The notes under the pieces were generated by a model. That model did no database searches, was not told the DNA's origin, and was given only the letters and a program-made list of their open reading frames with translations. A program made the position numbers and the translations under genes. From the IMG/VR virus record IMGVR_UViG_3300025121_000023, positions 1 to 64,000 of that record: DNA of 64,000 nucleotides; one strand, given 5' to 3'. Below are positions 1-8,070 of the stretch, piece after piece. The DNA is from a virus. Positions within the stretch are counted from its first letter, which is position 1. Each line of letters starts with the position of its first letter.

Positions 1-29
1 AATCTATTTTTTTTAATTTTTTCTATCAT
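1..29 (-). CDS. Start of a gene running off the left edge (tentative)
   Basis: An ATG read on the minus strand at 29 opens a frame (MIEKIKKNR...) that stays open to the window edge. It fits the minus-strand gene order, but only nine codons are visible, so this is a weak call. Nothing else is recognisable between here and the next gene at 86. Confidence 0.3.
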
Positions 30-85
30 AATTGTTTGTATTTAGTTTATTTTAATATATTATATTTTTTATTATTTGTTTAATT

Positions 86-745
86 TTAAAAATTATTTAT
101 AATACTATGCACATCATTTTTACGTCTAAGAAAATTATATTTATAAACATTATTTTCATTAAGTAAGGTTCTTGCAAAATTAGCATCACGTTCATTAACT
201 AATAATCTATTCATATTTTCTAATTTATTATAAATACCATTTTCCATTAATAATGTTGATACTGTTAATAAACGATACATGGAAAATATTGCATTATCGT
301 ATTTTAACAAATTTGTTTCATAAATACATTCACCTTTATCAGTTAATTCTAAATTAGAAAATTTATTTTTATATTTTTGAATTTCTTTTTTAGCTTCATT
401 AAATTTTTCAGTATAATATAGTTTATCTTCTTTTACTTTTTCTTCAACTTTAGGTAGATGATTTATCCAACGTTCATATTCATTATAATTATCATCTTCA
501 TAAATTTCTATGTATTCTTTGTTCTTAATTTTTTCTATAAATTTTAAAGCCTTTGCTATATCCCAATCGATTATTTGACCAGTTTTAACATCAATTTCAA
601 ATTGTAATTCATCACTAGAAGAACAAATTGATAAATTTTCATAACCAGGTGAATAATTATCTTCGGCAAATATTATTTTATTGTTTTCTATTATTTCTGT
701 GCTAAATAAATCGTTATGTTTAGCATAAATTTTAATTTTTATCAT
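86..745 (-). CDS. Hypothetical protein, 219 aa
   Basis: Not recognised. The protein is soluble-looking, rich in Asn, Lys and Glu, with a helical charged segment around residues 95-135 (EEKVKEDKLYYTEKF...) that may be a short coiled coil. No signal peptide, membrane segment or metal-binding motif is visible. It starts at an ATG and is the last gene before the left edge on the minus strand, 27 nt downstream of the VWA/HExxH gene, so it may share that transcript. Confidence 0.7.
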   Translation of the reverse strand: MIKIKIYAKHNDLFSTEIIENNKIIFAEDNYSPGYENLSICSSSDELQFEIDVKTGQIIDWDIAKALKFIEKIKNKEYIEIYEDDNYNEYERWINHLPKVEEKVKEDKLYYTEKFNEAKKEIQKYKNKFSNLELTDKGECIYETNLLKYDNAIFSMYRLLTVSTLLMENGIYNKLENMNRLLVNERDANFARTLLNENNVYKYNFLRRKNDVHSIINNF

Positions 746-772
746 TTTTTAAATATTGTTTATTTTATATTT

Positions 773-2422
773 TTATCCATAAATTGAATTTTTTCTATCA
801 ATTTCTATACATTTAACTTTTCCTTTGGGATCATTATAAATAGGTGCTTTTCCAGTCGTTAATATAAGCACCTTATGTTTGCATTCACTAAAATCTAATT
901 TATCTGTGTAACCATCCGTTAAAATCAAGGAGTTGTATAAATGTAGTTTATTTACTGGATTATTAATATAAGTAACAGCAGGTTGTAAAACAGTTCCACC
1001 ACCACCTTTAATAATCATCTTTTGTAAATCTCTTTTAGTTTTAATATCTTCTACAAGTTTAACAACTGTATCAATTTGTATTAAATTAATATGAATATCA
1101 TTTTGGAAAATATATGATAATACGTGTTCAAAATCTCCACTCATAGAACCAGATGTATCTAAAATACAATTTATAACATTTTTATATTTTTTCTTTCCTT
1201 TTAATCCTTCGATATCTCTTCTATGTGGTTTTGTAATTGATTTCTTTTTGGTATTACCAAATATATGATGTGATATAGTTCTTTTAATTTCTTTTAAATA
1301 ATTTCTTTTTGATTTACGTAATTTATTTAAAATAGATTCAATTTCAGCGGACACTAAACCTCGATTTTTTAATCGTTGCATAAAATCTCCAATAATAGAT
1401 TTTCTAGCTGCTTCTGGTACATCATCGTCAATATGGCTATCTATTGTTACTTGATTACCATTTTCGAAACTATCAAAAATAGAATCTAATGATTGACATT
1501 CAACACCATTTTGTCCATTTTTACCATAAACTGGATTACCAAAGCTATCTACGAGCTTATCTGGTTGTTCTGTTGGTACTTTGTTTTCATTTTGATGATT
1601 ACCTTGTCCACTACCTTTACCTGGTTTATTTCCTTTCCCTGTGCCATTTCCTGACATATTTCCATTACCTGACATATTTCCATTACCTTGTGTTTCTATA
1701 GTGTTTTCTATACCTATTAAGTTATTTGGTAAATTTACATTTTGAAGACCTCTACGTTTTTTATATTCACTATATTTATCTTTCATCCATTCATATAAAT
1801 CCTCGAATATATGCAAACCTTTATATTCTATTGGAACAAATACACCCATATTTTTTGCATAATAAGGATTAGCAATAGGATTACCATTTTTATCAAGATA
1901 AGGTTTATTTGTTTCTTTATTTATAAGATATGGTTCTTTGTGTTTAGGAATAGCAACTTTATCTTTAGTCTTGTCATGTTTCATTATATCATCCCATATA
2001 ATTTGATTAATAATCATATCTTGTACAATATTAGAAAAATTCTTATTGTATATAATAGATCGTTTTGAATGATCAAATAATAAATGAAAATCTTCGTGTA
2101 ATAATAAAAATAATGCTTCTTCACTAGATAGGCTATCAACGAATTTTCTATTCCAATAGAAATTCATTCCTTCTTTACTAATATTTACACCACAGGTTGG
2201 AAGTGATGTAGTTTCATAAAAATTTATAAATGTATTAAATTCAGCATAATACGGGAGTGTATTAGATGATAGCAACATAACAATTGTTTTAATAAATGTT
2301 TGATGCTCACCTTTACGTGAAATAATTTGTTTAGCATTTGTAATGCTTTTTTCTTTTTTAGCAGTTTTATCTGGAATTAGTCTTTCGGTTGAAAGATCTT
2401 TTACTTTATCTATATCGTTCAT
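773..2422 (-). CDS. VWA-like protein with putative metallopeptidase domain (DUF2201-like)
   Basis: 549 aa. The N-terminal half has HEDFHLLFDH (residues 109-118), an HExxH motif with a further His at the spacing typical of the metallopeptidase-like domain that precedes VWA-like domains (DUF2201 family). Around residues 420-425 there is DTSGSMS, a MIDAS-type metal-site motif of von Willebrand A domains. Between them lies a Gly/Asn-rich low-complexity linker (about 245-280, repeats of GNGNMS). In bacteria such proteins usually work beside a MoxR-type AAA+ ATPase; none was seen here. Cellular role in the phage is unknown. Start ATG is clear. Confidence 0.8.
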   Translation of the reverse strand: MNDIDKVKDLSTERLIPDKTAKKEKSITNAKQIISRKGEHQTFIKTIVMLLSSNTLPYYAEFNTFINFYETTSLPTCGVNISKEGMNFYWNRKFVDSLSSEEALFLLLHEDFHLLFDHSKRSIIYNKNFSNIVQDMIINQIIWDDIMKHDKTKDKVAIPKHKEPYLINKETNKPYLDKNGNPIANPYYAKNMGVFVPIEYKGLHIFEDLYEWMKDKYSEYKKRRGLQNVNLPNNLIGIENTIETQGNGNMSGNGNMSGNGTGKGNKPGKGSGQGNHQNENKVPTEQPDKLVDSFGNPVYGKNGQNGVECQSLDSIFDSFENGNQVTIDSHIDDDVPEAARKSIIGDFMQRLKNRGLVSAEIESILNKLRKSKRNYLKEIKRTISHHIFGNTKKKSITKPHRRDIEGLKGKKKYKNVINCILDTSGSMSGDFEHVLSYIFQNDIHINLIQIDTVVKLVEDIKTKRDLQKMIIKGGGGTVLQPAVTYINNPVNKLHLYNSLILTDGYTDKLDFSECKHKVLILTTGKAPIYNDPKGKVKCIEIDRKNSIYG

Positions 2423-2502
2423 ACTTCGTATTTGTTTATATACAAAGTACTCAAAATAACTTAAAAATACAAATTATTTTGATATTATTTTAACAATTAT
2501 TT

Positions 2503-2778
2503 TTAAATATTATCTTCTTCTTCTTCTTCCTCAATTATATCTATTTTTCTAAAATCTAAAATAGTTTTATTAAAAAATCTTTTAGATTTTGGGGTTTTAA
2601 GTAATTCTATCAAATTAATAAACGCATATATTATGAAAAAAATTATCATAATTGCACCCAATAAAAAAGAAATAAGTATATCTTTAAAAGATATTGTTTC
2701 TCTTTCCATTATAGATCCTAAAATCAAAAATATTAATCCAATTACTAACCACAACAATATCCATAAAGTCCAATGCAT
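2503..2778 (-). CDS. Small membrane protein with acidic tail, 91 aa
   Basis: Two hydrophobic segments (about residues 3-22 and 34-58) indicate two membrane passes, followed by a cytoplasmic-looking tail ending in a run of six Glu and Asp. The arrangement and the LDFRK segment resemble the neighbouring 85-aa protein (LFDFRD, acidic tail), so the two are probably tandem paralogs. Function unknown. Confidence 0.65.
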   Translation of the reverse strand: MHWTLWILLWLVIGLIFLILGSIMERETISFKDILISFLLGAIMIIFFIIYAFINLIELLKTPKSKRFFNKTILDFRKIDIIEEEEEEDNI

Positions 2779-2797
2779 AATTTTTTATTTTTTAAAG

Positions 2798-3055
2798 TTA
2801 ATATCCATCATCTTCTTCTTGCTGATGTATTTCATAATTTTCGTCTTTATCTCTAAAATCAAATAATGTTATATTTTCTAAATAGCTTATTCCTTTTAAT
2901 GAAAAATAAACTAAAAAGCCAATACCTGTAAAACCCCCACATAATGTTAATCCTAATAGTTCTAGGACGGATATATTCTTTTTTTGATACTTTCGTATTG
3001 ATACTATTGATACAAACCCAATTGATAACCAATATAATATAAAAAATGCCCACAT
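2798..3055 (-). CDS. Small membrane protein with acidic tail, 85 aa
   Basis: Two hydrophobic segments (about residues 1-20 and 30-55) and an acidic C-terminus (QQEEDDGY). It lies 19 nt upstream of a similar two-pass protein and probably arose with it by tandem duplication. A second open frame overlapping most of this gene was judged a shadow because this frame has the paralog. Function unknown. Confidence 0.65.
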   Translation of the reverse strand: MWAFFILYWLSIGFVSIVSIRKYQKKNISVLELLGLTLCGGFTGIGFLVYFSLKGISYLENITLFDFRDKDENYEIHQQEEDDGY

Positions 3056-3074
3056 AATTTTTTAATTTAAAGAT

Positions 3075-3509
3075 TTACATAAAATTAACAATATCTCTCA
3101 TTGACAATGTTATATCTTTTGACCATTCACGAACTACAGTAATAGGTTTTTCTGTATAATTTATTTTAACTTTAAAGGAACCTTTAAAATGACCAATTGT
3201 TTTTGCTGCCATTTTATCATAAATATTTGAACTCTTAATGTCTTCGACATCTTCACTAACTTTTTCGATAATAATATCAGTCGGCATATATGCAATATTA
3301 AAATGCTTATATATGTTTTCTTCATCATCTACAATATCAATTAATTTTTTTACTGTTGCTTCATTTACATAGCCCAATATTGAATGTGAATAATAACCTC
3401 CACCGTTTTGTTTAATGAATTTCTTTTTTGCACCTTTTGCATTTTTAAGACTTGAAGCGAATTCTTCTACCGTGTAAGTGTTTCCTGGTATTAAAATAGT
3501 TTTTTTCAT
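3075..3509 (-). CDS. Hypothetical protein, 144 aa
   Basis: Not recognised. Basic N-terminal region (KNAKGAKKKFIK, about residues 22-33), then a mixed alpha/beta-looking sequence with no cysteine or metal motif. It sits between the small membrane proteins and pncB, about 35 nt after pncB's neighbour gap, and could be co-transcribed with pncB from the promoter at about 4752-4783. Confidence 0.65.
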   Translation of the reverse strand: MKKTILIPGNTYTVEEFASSLKNAKGAKKKFIKQNGGGYYSHSILGYVNEATVKKLIDIVDDEENIYKHFNIAYMPTDIIIEKVSEDVEDIKSSNIYDKMAAKTIGHFKGSFKVKINYTEKPITVVREWSKDITLSMRDIVNFM

Positions 3510-3544
3510 TTAGTAATAAATTTAATTTAAATAATATAGATGAA

Positions 3545-4723
3545 TTAATCAGTAATTCTTAATATTTTTTTACATAGATTAACTTCTTCAGCATTTCCAG
3601 TGTTTTTTCCTGGGTTATCAGATAATTTAATAGCGTAATTCCATTCACCATTAACTAATACTTCTGAAATTTTTATAACCATATTTAAAGGTTTAATACC
3701 ATAATCATTCGTTAAGTGTGTGCCGATCCCGAAACTACTTTTTATTTTTCCAACACAATATTCTTTTATTTCCGCTGCCTGGGTTACATTTAATCCATCA
3801 CTAAATATAATTGTTTTAGACGTTGGATCAATGCCTAGTTTTTTATAATGTGCAATAACTTTATCCACAAACTCAAATGGATCCCCCGAATCATGTCTTA
3901 CACTTGTGAAAAGAGATGCAAATTTGAAATTAAATGATTTCAAAAATACATCTAATGTGAATGTGTCTGGCAACACTGTTCCTAATAATCCATCACCATA
4001 TGTATCAAGCCACATATCCATTACCATTTTATTAGCCATTCTATAACCATATAGCGTTGCAAGTGTCATGATTAACTCATGTGCCATCGAACCAACACAA
4101 TTTACATTATATTTCATTGCAAAATGAACATTAGATGTTCCAACAAATACGTGTGTATTGTGTGTAGAATATAGACTAACTATTTTATCTTGACTTGCAT
4201 ATGATTTTCTACGTCTTGTTCCGAAATCAGCAAAATATGCATTATGCTTTTTCATTATTGATAACTTATGCAAATCATTATTAATAAAATCTACATCCCA
4301 AACATTAATGTCTTGTCCAGTTTCAATAAAGTATAATTGTGATATTAATGCCATTAAAGGGACTTCAAATAATATTGTTCTATACCAATAACCTTCAATT
4401 TCAATATTTAATTTATTATTTTCATCTAATGATACGTTAACTTCATTAGAATCGTATCTATAACCATAAAGGAAATCAACATATGTTGGTGGTAAGAAGT
4501 GTCCTAATTTATTATTTAAAAAATCTGCTTCGAGTTTAGTTAAAGCAAGTGTTTCCATAAGTTTTATTTCTTCCTTTAATTTAATATCGAATCCATCAGG
4601 AAAAGAAATTTGATTTCTATCTGTGAATTTATATTTAACTTTTAATCTAGGGAATAACTTAATAACTGCATTTTGCATACTATACTTGTAAAGGTCATTA
4701 TCGAGCATCGAACAGATAATCAT
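3545..4723 (-). CDS. pncB: Nicotinate phosphoribosyltransferase
   Basis: 392 aa, close to the usual length of bacterial PncB. It makes nicotinate mononucleotide from nicotinate and PRPP with ATP, the first committed step of Preiss-Handler NAD+ salvage. Seen: LLDNDLYKYSMQ-type N-terminus (DNDLYKYSMQ), FGTRRR (167-172), GSMAHE with His215 at the position of the phospho-histidine, VRHDSGDP (275-282), FSDGL (307-311), and FGIGTHLT plus LSDNPGK near the C-terminus. These match the nicotinate enzyme rather than the nicotinamide enzyme (NAMPT/NadV). It has its own host-type promoter. pncA and a nadD fusion lie within 4.5 kb on the same strand and prs is at 37-38 kb, which supports a working pathway. 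Confidence 0.93.
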   Translation of the reverse strand: MIICSMLDNDLYKYSMQNAVIKLFPRLKVKYKFTDRNQISFPDGFDIKLKEEIKLMETLALTKLEADFLNNKLGHFLPPTYVDFLYGYRYDSNEVNVSLDENNKLNIEIEGYWYRTILFEVPLMALISQLYFIETGQDINVWDVDFINNDLHKLSIMKKHNAYFADFGTRRRKSYASQDKIVSLYSTHNTHVFVGTSNVHFAMKYNVNCVGSMAHELIMTLATLYGYRMANKMVMDMWLDTYGDGLLGTVLPDTFTLDVFLKSFNFKFASLFTSVRHDSGDPFEFVDKVIAHYKKLGIDPTSKTIIFSDGLNVTQAAEIKEYCVGKIKSSFGIGTHLTNDYGIKPLNMVIKISEVLVNGEWNYAIKLSDNPGKNTGNAEEVNLCKKILRITD

Positions 4724-4751
4724 AATATTATATTTTTAAATTAATAATATA

Positions 4752-4783
4752 CAAATATACAAATAATTAATTTATAAACAAAA
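4752..4783 (-). promoter_or_regulatory. Host-type promoter upstream of pncB
   Basis: Minus-strand TTTTG, 19 nt, TATATTTG. This matches the Bacteroidota primary sigma consensus (TTTG, N19-20, TAnnTTTG) and lies about 30 nt before the pncB start. Confidence 0.6.
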
Positions 4784-4787
4784 CACT

Positions 4788-5123
4788 TTAACTTTTAATA
4801 AAATTTATACATGGTGATAATGTTTCTTTATAAAATTTTTGAACTACAGGTACATTTCCATTCAAATGTATCATTTTAAAAAAATATCTATCTTTAGTTT
4901 CAAATACTTCTGTTCCTATTCCAAGTTCTTTAAAACCATTATAACCAAAAACTTTATTAAGATGCCCAATTAAAATAGGTGTTTCTTCAATAGAAATTAA
5001 TTCTTCTTTAACTGGAATTAATTCTTCTTTTGGTAGTTTGATTATTAAATTAATAATATCTTGTACTATAGCATCATTGTTAATATTATAATTTTTTAAT
5101 ATTTTTTGTATTTTTGTTTTCAT
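4788..5123 (-). CDS. Hypothetical protein, 111 aa
   Basis: Not recognised. A helical, Glu/Lys-rich N-terminal half (LPKEELIPVKEELISIEE) precedes a more compact C-terminal half. The frame is also open from a GTG at 5138, but that would place the start inside a 14-bp palindrome; the ATG at 5123 is preferred. Confidence 0.6.
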   Translation of the reverse strand: MKTKIQKILKNYNINNDAIVQDIINLIIKLPKEELIPVKEELISIEETPILIGHLNKVFGYNGFKELGIGTEVFETKDRYFFKMIHLNGNVPVVQKFYKETLSPCINFIKS

Positions 5124-5130
5124 AATTTTA

Positions 5131-5146
5131 TGTTCCACGTGGAACT
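5131..5146. promoter_or_regulatory. parS-like palindrome, copy 1
   Basis: TGTTCCACGTGGAACT contains the perfect 14-bp palindrome GTTCCACGTGGAAC (5132-5145). It lies between two minus-strand genes. It matches the bacterial ParB-binding parS consensus (TGTTnCACGTGnAACA). A second, perfect 16-bp copy is at 34081-34096. It could instead be an operator for a phage or host regulator. Confidence 0.55.
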
Positions 5147-5151
5147 TTTAT

Positions 5152-5607
5152 TTATTGTGGTTGTAATTCTAATAATGCTAAATCAGTAATAAGTAATTCT
5201 AAAGTTGGTAATAATTTTGCATTTAAAGATGCAAAAACTCTTTCGGAACCTCGATATATAACTAAATTATCTAATTTTAATACGGTTCTATGTAAACCAC
5301 CTACTGTTACATGCATAGTTATATTTAATCCTTGTAGTTCCAATGAAAATTGTGTCGTATCATATCCTATTTTTTCTACATCTATTACAGTTTTATATGT
5401 AAAATGTAATTTATTATTATATGCTACAATATTTGACACATTTTTATTTTTTTGATATGCTTTTACAAGATCATCAATAGTAACACCGTTATAAAATATT
5501 TTAAATTTTAAATCTTTATCATTATATAAATCACTTGTAATATTTGTATGATTACAAGAAGTAAATAACATTAAAAAAGGTAATACTAAATAAATTATTT
5601 TTTTCAT
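5152..5607 (-). CDS. Putative lipoprotein, 151 aa
   Basis: The N-terminus MKKIIYLVLPFLMLFTSC is a classic type II signal peptide with a lipobox ending LFTSC (Cys18 would be lipidated). The mature part is beta-rich in appearance with no recognised domain. A phage lipoprotein could act at the membrane, for example in superinfection exclusion, but that is inference. Confidence 0.7.
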   Translation of the reverse strand: MKKIIYLVLPFLMLFTSCNHTNITSDLYNDKDLKFKIFYNGVTIDDLVKAYQKNKNVSNIVAYNNKLHFTYKTVIDVEKIGYDTTQFSLELQGLNITMHVTVGGLHRTVLKLDNLVIYRGSERVFASLNAKLLPTLELLITDLALLELQPQ

Positions 5608-5622
5608 TTTTATAAATTTTAG

Positions 5623-5850
5623 TTATACATTATATTGCTTAATTTGTTCGTCAGTAAAAATCATTCTGAAGTCAGAACGTCTTAATCTTAAACGACCATA
5701 ATATTGCATTGCAATACCTATAATATCAGTTCTCCATCTTATTCTTAGTTCAGTATTTTGATCTTCAAGAATTGCGCACCCAATAGCATTAGTCAAAATT
5801 CTTTTTTGTTGATCTTCATCTAATTTTTTAAATTTTCTAATTATAGGCAT
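5623..5850 (-). CDS. Hypothetical protein, 75 aa
   Basis: Not recognised. Strongly basic with an Arg-rich middle (RIRWRTD..., GRLRLRRSDF), which would suit nucleic-acid binding. It has its own near-perfect host-type promoter 23 nt upstream of the start codon, suggesting early expression; the downstream lipoprotein gene may be on the same transcript. Confidence 0.65.
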   Translation of the reverse strand: MPIIRKFKKLDEDQQKRILTNAIGCAILEDQNTELRIRWRTDIIGIAMQYYGRLRLRRSDFRMIFTDEQIKQYNV

Positions 5851-5872
5851 AATTAAATGTTATTCATTAGCA

Positions 5873-5904
5873 CAAAGATACGAATAAATATATAATTTAC
5901 AAAA
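5873..5904 (-). promoter_or_regulatory. Host-type promoter (best match in the window)
   Basis: Minus strand: TTTTG, exactly 19 nt, TATCTTTG, ending about 22 nt before the ATG at 5850. Matches both elements and spacing of the Bacteroidota primary sigma promoter. Confidence 0.7.
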
Positions 5905-5907
5905 TTA

Positions 5908-6453
5908 TTACCAATAAATATTGAAAGTGCAAGATTCTCCACCCATTAAACGAGTTTCTTTTGATTTATCTAAATAAACACCATAATCAATAGTGTCTAA
6001 TGGTTTATATTTACGAAGCATATATGTAATTATTCCTCTATCAAAATCTGATGGATAAGGGTTTTTACAAATCATAATCGCTTTTCTATGTTTTTCATCA
6101 AATCTAGTTAATTCATAATGTCCTATATTACCACCTTTATGATTTAAATGATATGAAATATCTATACTTTTTAAAGCACCTTGTAAATCATTAAAACCAT
6201 TAGACCATAATGCAGTTTTTGGTATTAATTTACCTATTAAGAAAAGAGTTGTTGTACCAATAGTTTCGTACATTTCTTTAAACGCATTTAACCAATCTTG
6301 TTGACTATACCATTTATTAATTTCAGGATTTATATTATATTTATTTAATATTTGTATTCTTTTATCTTTATTAGATGATAATATATTAACTACAGATAAT
6401 ATAGCCTCACCAGTAACTTTAACATCTTTATCAAACGCAATAAATTGTGCCAT
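5908..6453 (-). CDS. Hypothetical protein, 181 aa, possibly heme-NO-binding/4VR-like fold
   Basis: Not firmly recognised. The C-terminus GGESCTFNIYW and the preceding pattern (isolated helix with ETIGTTTLFLIGKLIP, then KSIDISYHLNHKGG) recall the SC-x-[FY]-x-[IV]-x-W endings of bacterial 4-vinyl-reductase/heme-NO-binding-like domains that sense small ligands. This is a weak, by-eye similarity. No membrane segment. Confidence 0.55.
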   Translation of the reverse strand: MAQFIAFDKDVKVTGEAILSVVNILSSNKDKRIQILNKYNINPEINKWYSQQDWLNAFKEMYETIGTTTLFLIGKLIPKTALWSNGFNDLQGALKSIDISYHLNHKGGNIGHYELTRFDEKHRKAIMICKNPYPSDFDRGIITYMLRKYKPLDTIDYGVYLDKSKETRLMGGESCTFNIYW

Positions 6454-6525
6454 TAAAATTTAATTATTTTTTATCTGTTTATATATAAATTATACAAACT
6501 ACAAAAAGCTTACCATTATTGGTAA

Positions 6526-6921
6526 TTAGTTAAAACTTAACATTAATTTTATATATTCGTCAAAGAAATTTTGCACAGAACCTAATGGTTTGCCATTTTC
6601 ATTTAATAAAATTTCTACGGAAGTACCTTTACCTTTTGCGCTGAATATGATAGCCTTACAACCATCACATTCAACTAACCAAGCATAATTATTATATTCA
6701 TAACGAAACATAAAATCTTGTTTACCCCATAATTCTTTGAATTCGTCAACTTTAGAAGATACTATTTTAGACATTTTTATAATTTCTTCTTCGGATCTAC
6801 TATCATATATTTTTCTTGTATATTCGCGAAAGCAATTAAAATTATCTATTCGTTTAGTAGGTATTAAACTATTTTTATATTTAAGTCCAAATCCTAAAGG
6901 AGCAACAATTTTATTAATCAT
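6526..6921 (-). CDS. Hypothetical protein, 131 aa
   Basis: Not recognised. Residues 75-110 hold a WLVECDGCKAIIFSAKGKG segment with one CxxC pair, too little for a zinc site alone. It lies between the 181-aa protein and pncA on the same strand, with 65-nt gaps on both sides. Confidence 0.65.
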   Translation of the reverse strand: MINKIVAPLGFGLKYKNSLIPTKRIDNFNCFREYTRKIYDSRSEEEIIKMSKIVSSKVDEFKELWGKQDFMFRYEYNNYAWLVECDGCKAIIFSAKGKGTSVEILLNENGKPLGSVQNFFDEYIKLMLSFN

Positions 6922-6986
6922 AGTATAATATTATTTTTCATTATATATTTATTTTAAAAATTACAAGTAGTTAAAAAAATAGAAAA

Positions 6987-7610
6987 TTAAATTATTTTAA
7001 CACCTAATTTTTTTAGTTCATCGATTATTTTAGGTTTATCATCATTATTTATAAATCGAATCGCATCTATGATAAAAGAAGTATCAAAATATTTAACAGC
7101 GTCTATTGCTGTATCTTTACAACAGTAATCTCCAGCCAATCCTGTAATGTGAACTTCTGTTACACCTTTCATTTGTAAAAATTCTAATAAACCATTTGAT
7201 TTATCAGGTAATCCACCAAATCCAGAATATGGATGAAAATTAGTATCTTCACCTTTACGGAAAATGAAGGTATTAGGAAGATCAAGATTTAAATCCTCGT
7301 GGAAACAGGCACCAACAGTATATTGAACACAATGATCAGGCCAAAGTGTATCTGTTAATCCATTTACTTCATAACTATCAAATGGATTTTTACCTGGATG
7401 TTGTGAAGCAAATGCTGTATGTTTACGCGGGTGCCAATCCATAGTGAATATAATAATATCATATCCACCTGATGCACCTAATTTATTTATTAATGGAATA
7501 ATTTTATCACCATCTTTTACTGCTAATGCACCACCTAATTTTTTTGCATAATCTTCAGGTGTAGCAGGCATAAAATCTTTTTGACAATCTACGTTTATTA
7601 ATGCTTTCAT
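6987..7610 (-). CDS. pncA: Nicotinamidase
   Basis: 207 aa, typical of PncA. It converts nicotinamide to nicotinate and ammonia, feeding PncB. Seen: VDCQKDF with catalytic Asp8; metal site MDWHPRKH (Asp58, His60, His64) and WPDHC (His93); FRKGED with catalytic Lys119; GLAGDYC with the nucleophile Cys163. All catalytic and metal positions of the family are present, so an active enzyme is expected. Nicotinamide is what NAD+-cleaving defence enzymes release, so this gene would allow recycling of that product. Confidence 0.92.
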   Translation of the reverse strand: MKALINVDCQKDFMPATPEDYAKKLGGALAVKDGDKIIPLINKLGASGGYDIIIFTMDWHPRKHTAFASQHPGKNPFDSYEVNGLTDTLWPDHCVQYTVGACFHEDLNLDLPNTFIFRKGEDTNFHPYSGFGGLPDKSNGLLEFLQMKGVTEVHITGLAGDYCCKDTAIDAVKYFDTSFIIDAIRFINNDDKPKIIDELKKLGVKII

Positions 7611-7621
7611 ATTATTTGTTT

Positions 7622-7774
7622 TTAATTTATTTTTAAATTTATATTTTCGCGAGTATCTAAAATACTTTTAATAATTTCTAAATAAGCTTCCCAATTTTTA
7701 AATATTTGTTTACTATCGATTTCATTAGGATTACATTCATAATTTTTTAGATTTACATAAATATTTTTTATCAT
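7622..7774 (-). CDS. Small hypothetical protein, 50 aa
   Basis: An ATG-started frame (MIKNIYVNLKNYECNPNEID...) ending TAA, overlapping the 3' end of the next upstream small gene in another frame. The tight overlap and phage-like composition favour a real gene. No motif recognised. Confidence 0.4.
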   Translation of the reverse strand: MIKNIYVNLKNYECNPNEIDSKQIFKNWEAYLEIIKSILDTRENINLKIN

Positions 7775-7856
7775 TTGATTTTCTACCACATTTACAAATG
7801 TAATCTGGATTTTTCTGCCTTTTTTTATTATTTTTTTTACATAATGTCTTTGCCAT
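7737..7856 (-). CDS. Tiny Cys-containing basic protein, 39 aa
   Basis: MAKTLCKKNNKKRQKNPDY then CKCGRKS...KKYLCK. Four cysteines, including a CxC-G knuckle, and many Lys suggest a small zinc-ribbon-like nucleic-acid-binding protein. It ends TGA and overlaps the 50-aa frame by 38 nt; it sits 11 nt downstream of the 66-aa membrane protein gene. Confidence 0.5.
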   Translation of the reverse strand: MAKTLCKKNNKKRQKNPDYICKCGRKSNDKKYLCKSKKL

Positions 7857-7867
7857 AATTATTTAAT

Positions 7868-8068
7868 TTATTCTTCAAAACCAGCCATAAATAATAAATA
7901 GAATCCATATCCTACATAAGTTGATAATAATAATAATAATATAATTAAAAATAATGGGTTTAATAATATGAACCAAAATATTGTTAATATTTTACCTAAT
8001 TTATCTTTTAATAAAGTATTAGGTAAAAAGAATACCCAATTTAATATAAATTTGCTTAAATTTTCCAT
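7868..8068 (-). CDS. Small membrane protein, 66 aa
   Basis: A single long hydrophobic stretch (about residues 27-60), possibly two tight passes. It starts 2 nt after the stop of the MazG-NadD fusion gene, so the two are translationally linked. Function unknown. Confidence 0.6.
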   Translation of the reverse strand: MENLSKFILNWVFFLPNTLLKDKLGKILTIFWFILLNPLFLIILLLLLSTYVGYGFYLLFMAGFEE

Positions 8069-8070
8069 AT

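Noticed and set aside
1489-2068. Plus-strand open frames of 70 and 85 aa opposite the VWA gene
   Set aside because: They are Tyr/Leu/Ile-rich mirror frames of a well-supported minus-strand gene and have no homology-like motifs.
2859-3053. 64-aa minus-strand frame overlapping the 85-aa membrane gene
   Set aside because: Alternative frame of the same DNA; the 85-aa frame has a tandem paralog and the same acidic tail, so it is the real gene.
3545-4723. Call of nicotinamide phosphoribosyltransferase (NAMPT/NadV) for the 392-aa gene
   Set aside because: Length and motifs (DNDLYKYSMQ, FGTRRR, GSMAHE, VRHDSGDP) fit nicotinate phosphoribosyltransferase instead.
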